Positions 62,460-64,000 of a DNA stretch of 64,000 nucleotides are shown here, piece after piece; position 1 is the stretch's first letter, and every line of letters begins with the position of its first letter. The notes under the pieces were generated by a model that saw nothing but the letters and a program-made list of their open reading frames with translations, searched no databases and had not been told where the DNA came from. Source of the DNA: Glaciimonas immobilis (GTDB taxonomy: Bacteria; Pseudomonadota; Gammaproteobacteria; Burkholderiales; Burkholderiaceae_D); contig NZ_JAAOZT010000001.1 in the NCBI RefSeq assembly GCF_011947285.1, forward strand, positions 372,001-436,000, written 5' to 3'. Both the position numbers and the translations under genes were made by a program.

Positions 62460-64000
62460 CAGCTTCATCGTATTCAGGCTATTTCCGGCGGCTGGCAGTC
62501 CTGCATCGCCCTTATAAAAAACGGCTGGCGCTGGCCTTTTTTGGGATGGCAGTTACCGCCGCGACGGAACCGCTGGTTGCTTACATCTTCAAGGTGCTGC
62601 TGGACCACGGCTTTGTTGAAAAGCCTACGTTCCCGTTATGGCTGGTCCCGGTGGCAGTGATCGGGGCTTTTGTGGCCCGCGGCGCTTCAACCTTTTTGAC
62701 CACGTATATGATGAACTGGGTATCGACGCGCGTGCTAAATACTTTGCGGCGACAAATGTTTAGCAGGATGTTAGGCGTATCGATCGACTTTCACGCGACC
62801 CATACCGTCGGGCGCGTCATCAATTCGATTATGTTCGAGGTCCAGCAGATCATTGAAATGATCACCAAATTATTTACCTCTATCGTCCGGTGTTCATTGA
62901 CCGTAATGGGATTACTCGGATATATGTTGTATATCAGCTGGAAATTGACGCTGGTGGCTTTTGTCCTGATGCCCCTGATGATGATTGTGGTGCGCCTGAC
63001 CGCCAAACGCCTGAAGAAGCTGAACAAGGATGCACTCGCCGTCAATGCGGAACTGACGCAGGTTATTGAAGAAACTACGCGGGCGCAGCAGGTCGTCAAA
63101 ATTTTTGGCGGTCAGGATTACGAGAAGAGCCGGTTTGAAGATCGGGCCGACCACATCCGCAGTTACAGCATGCGTTTGACCAGCACCTTCGCCGCCACTG
63201 TTCCCGTGACGCAAATCATGACCGCGTGTGCGATGTCTGTAATGATTGTGATGGCGCTGATTCAATCCAGTCACAATCAAATCACGGTTGGCGGTTTTAT
63301 TTCATTCTTCACGGCCATGATCGCTTTACTCGCGCCATTAAAGCAATTAGCCGAGGTCAACGGTCCGCTACAACGCGGAATGGCCGCCGCCGAAGCCGTA
63401 TTTGCGCTGATCGACACACCGGTCGAACGCACCACCGGTAAACAACTAGATCAGCGTGCGCGCGGGAAAATAACCTTTGAAGGCGTAAATTTTACTTATC
63501 CAGGTGCAGACAAACCTGCGCTCCAGAATATTAACCTGGCCGTAGAACCAGGTGAAACCATTGCGTTCGTAGGCATGTCGGGCGGCGGAAAATCGACACT
63601 GGTGAACTTGATCCCCGATTTTTACTCGGCTACCAGCGGTCGTATTTTGTTAGATGACCAGCCCATTGAAGACATTGCGCTAACCAGCCTGCGAGCGCAA
63701 ATAGCGATGGTGAGTCAGCATGTCGTTTTGTTTAATGACACGATTGCCGCGAATATTGCGTACGGTGACAAGTTTCCGGATCGCCAGCGAATCGCAGCGG
63801 CGGCCAGCGCAGCGTACCTGACCGAGATGATCGCGGGCTTGCCCGGAGGTTTGGACGCGCCCGTCGGCGACAATGGATCGCGTTTATCTGGCGGTCAACG
63901 TCAGCGTCTGGCGATGGCCCGCGCCATCTATAAGGACGCGCCGGTACTGATCCTCGACGAGGCGACATCCGCTCTGGATAGCGAGTCGGAACGCGCCGTG
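62456..64000 (+). CDS. msbA: lipid A export ABC transporter MsbA (partial, runs off the window)
   Basis: At least 515 codons are visible and open to the window end. The frame starts at ATG 62456, overlapping the stop of the ligase gene. The N-terminus (RPYKKRLALAFFGMAVTAAT) begins a six-helix membrane domain. The ATPase domain follows, with Walker A GMSGGGKS at about 373-380, the LSGGQ signature at about 477-481 and LILDEATSALDSESE. MsbA flips lipid A across the inner membrane. Its coupling to an O-antigen-ligase-like gene makes this an outer-membrane glycolipid operon. About 60 residues are missing beyond the edge. Confidence 0.95.
   Translation, partial: MTASSYSGYFRRLAVLHRPYKKRLALAFFGMAVTAATEPLVAYIFKVLLDHGFVEKPTFPLWLVPVAVIGAFVARGASTFLTTYMMNWVSTRVLNTLRRQMFSRMLGVSIDFHATHTVGRVINSIMFEVQQIIEMITKLFTSIVRCSLTVMGLLGYMLYISWKLTLVAFVLMPLMMIVVRLTAKRLKKLNKDALAVNAELTQVIEETTRAQQVVKIFGGQDYEKSRFEDRADHIRSYSMRLTSTFAATVPVTQIMTACAMSVMIVMALIQSSHNQITVGGFISFFTAMIALLAPLKQLAEVNGPLQRGMAAAEAVFALIDTPVERTTGKQLDQRARGKITFEGVNFTYPGADKPALQNINLAVEPGETIAFVGMSGGGKSTLVNLIPDFYSATSGRILLDDQPIEDIALTSLRAQIAMVSQHVVLFNDTIAANIAYGDKFPDRQRIAAAASAAYLTEMIAGLPGGLDAPVGDNGSRLSGGQRQRLAMARAIYKDAPVLILDEATSALDSESERAV

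Overview
The window looks like core chromosome from a betaproteobacterium of the order Burkholderiales, most likely family Oxalobacteraceae (Collimonas, Glaciimonas or Herbaspirillum-like). The reasons are the rpsU-yqeY-dnaG-rpoD macromolecular-synthesis cluster, an RpoD of about 850 residues with a long Lys/Ala-rich N-terminus, a DUF2486-like gene beside holC, M3 oligopeptidase next to folD, and the style of the surface proteins. The genus is inference; the gene calls are not.

Layout. 1-3.1 kb: copper group on the minus strand (His-rich DUF2946-like protein, an outer-membrane-barrel-like protein, CopC, CopD). 3.2-4.0 kb: PTP-type phosphatase. 4.2-7.2 kb: sulfur-scavenging pair (SfnB-like flavoprotein and a frameshifted NtaA/SnaA-type monooxygenase) behind two palindromes. 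7.5-12.6 kb: M13 peptidase, unknown secreted protein, MHS-family transporter, cytochrome c. 12.7-20.9 kb: two paralogous LivK-type binding proteins around two type IV pilins and a GDSL autotransporter, then an Lrp-type regulator. 21.5-28 kb: dadA; a minus-strand group of small ORF, thiol protein, holC and DUF2486 gene; prlC and folD. 28.4-31.3 kb: gshA and the ohrR/ohr peroxide pair with visible OhrR-type operators.

31.3-37.1 kb is the accessory part: a decayed island next to a tRNA-Ile2 (CAT) gene. It holds an unfamiliar zinc-ribbon protein, a restriction-subunit remnant, an antitoxin with a damaged ParE-type toxin, a multiply frameshifted phosphoribosyltransferase, an integrase C-terminus, an intact HigBA pair and an AT-rich two-gene beta-helix/membrane-protein cassette. 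Two copies of a terminator-like repeat bracket the last two cassettes.

37.3-64 kb returns to housekeeping genes: rpoD, dnaG, yqeY, rpsU; a Wzz-like protein; flavoprotein BaiN/YhiN; YbdK ligase; a Kef-type antiporter; YbiB; an ECF sigma/zinc anti-sigma pair; tsaD; an RhlE helicase with a long leader; gluQ-RS; a LysR regulator; trhO; dnaE; an O-antigen-ligase-like gene coupled to msbA, which runs off the end. No rRNA operon, CRISPR array or intact insertion sequence was seen. The best candidates for something undescribed are the beta-helix/TM cassette, the zinc-ribbon protein at 31.9 kb, and several small ORFs with good ribosome binding sites.
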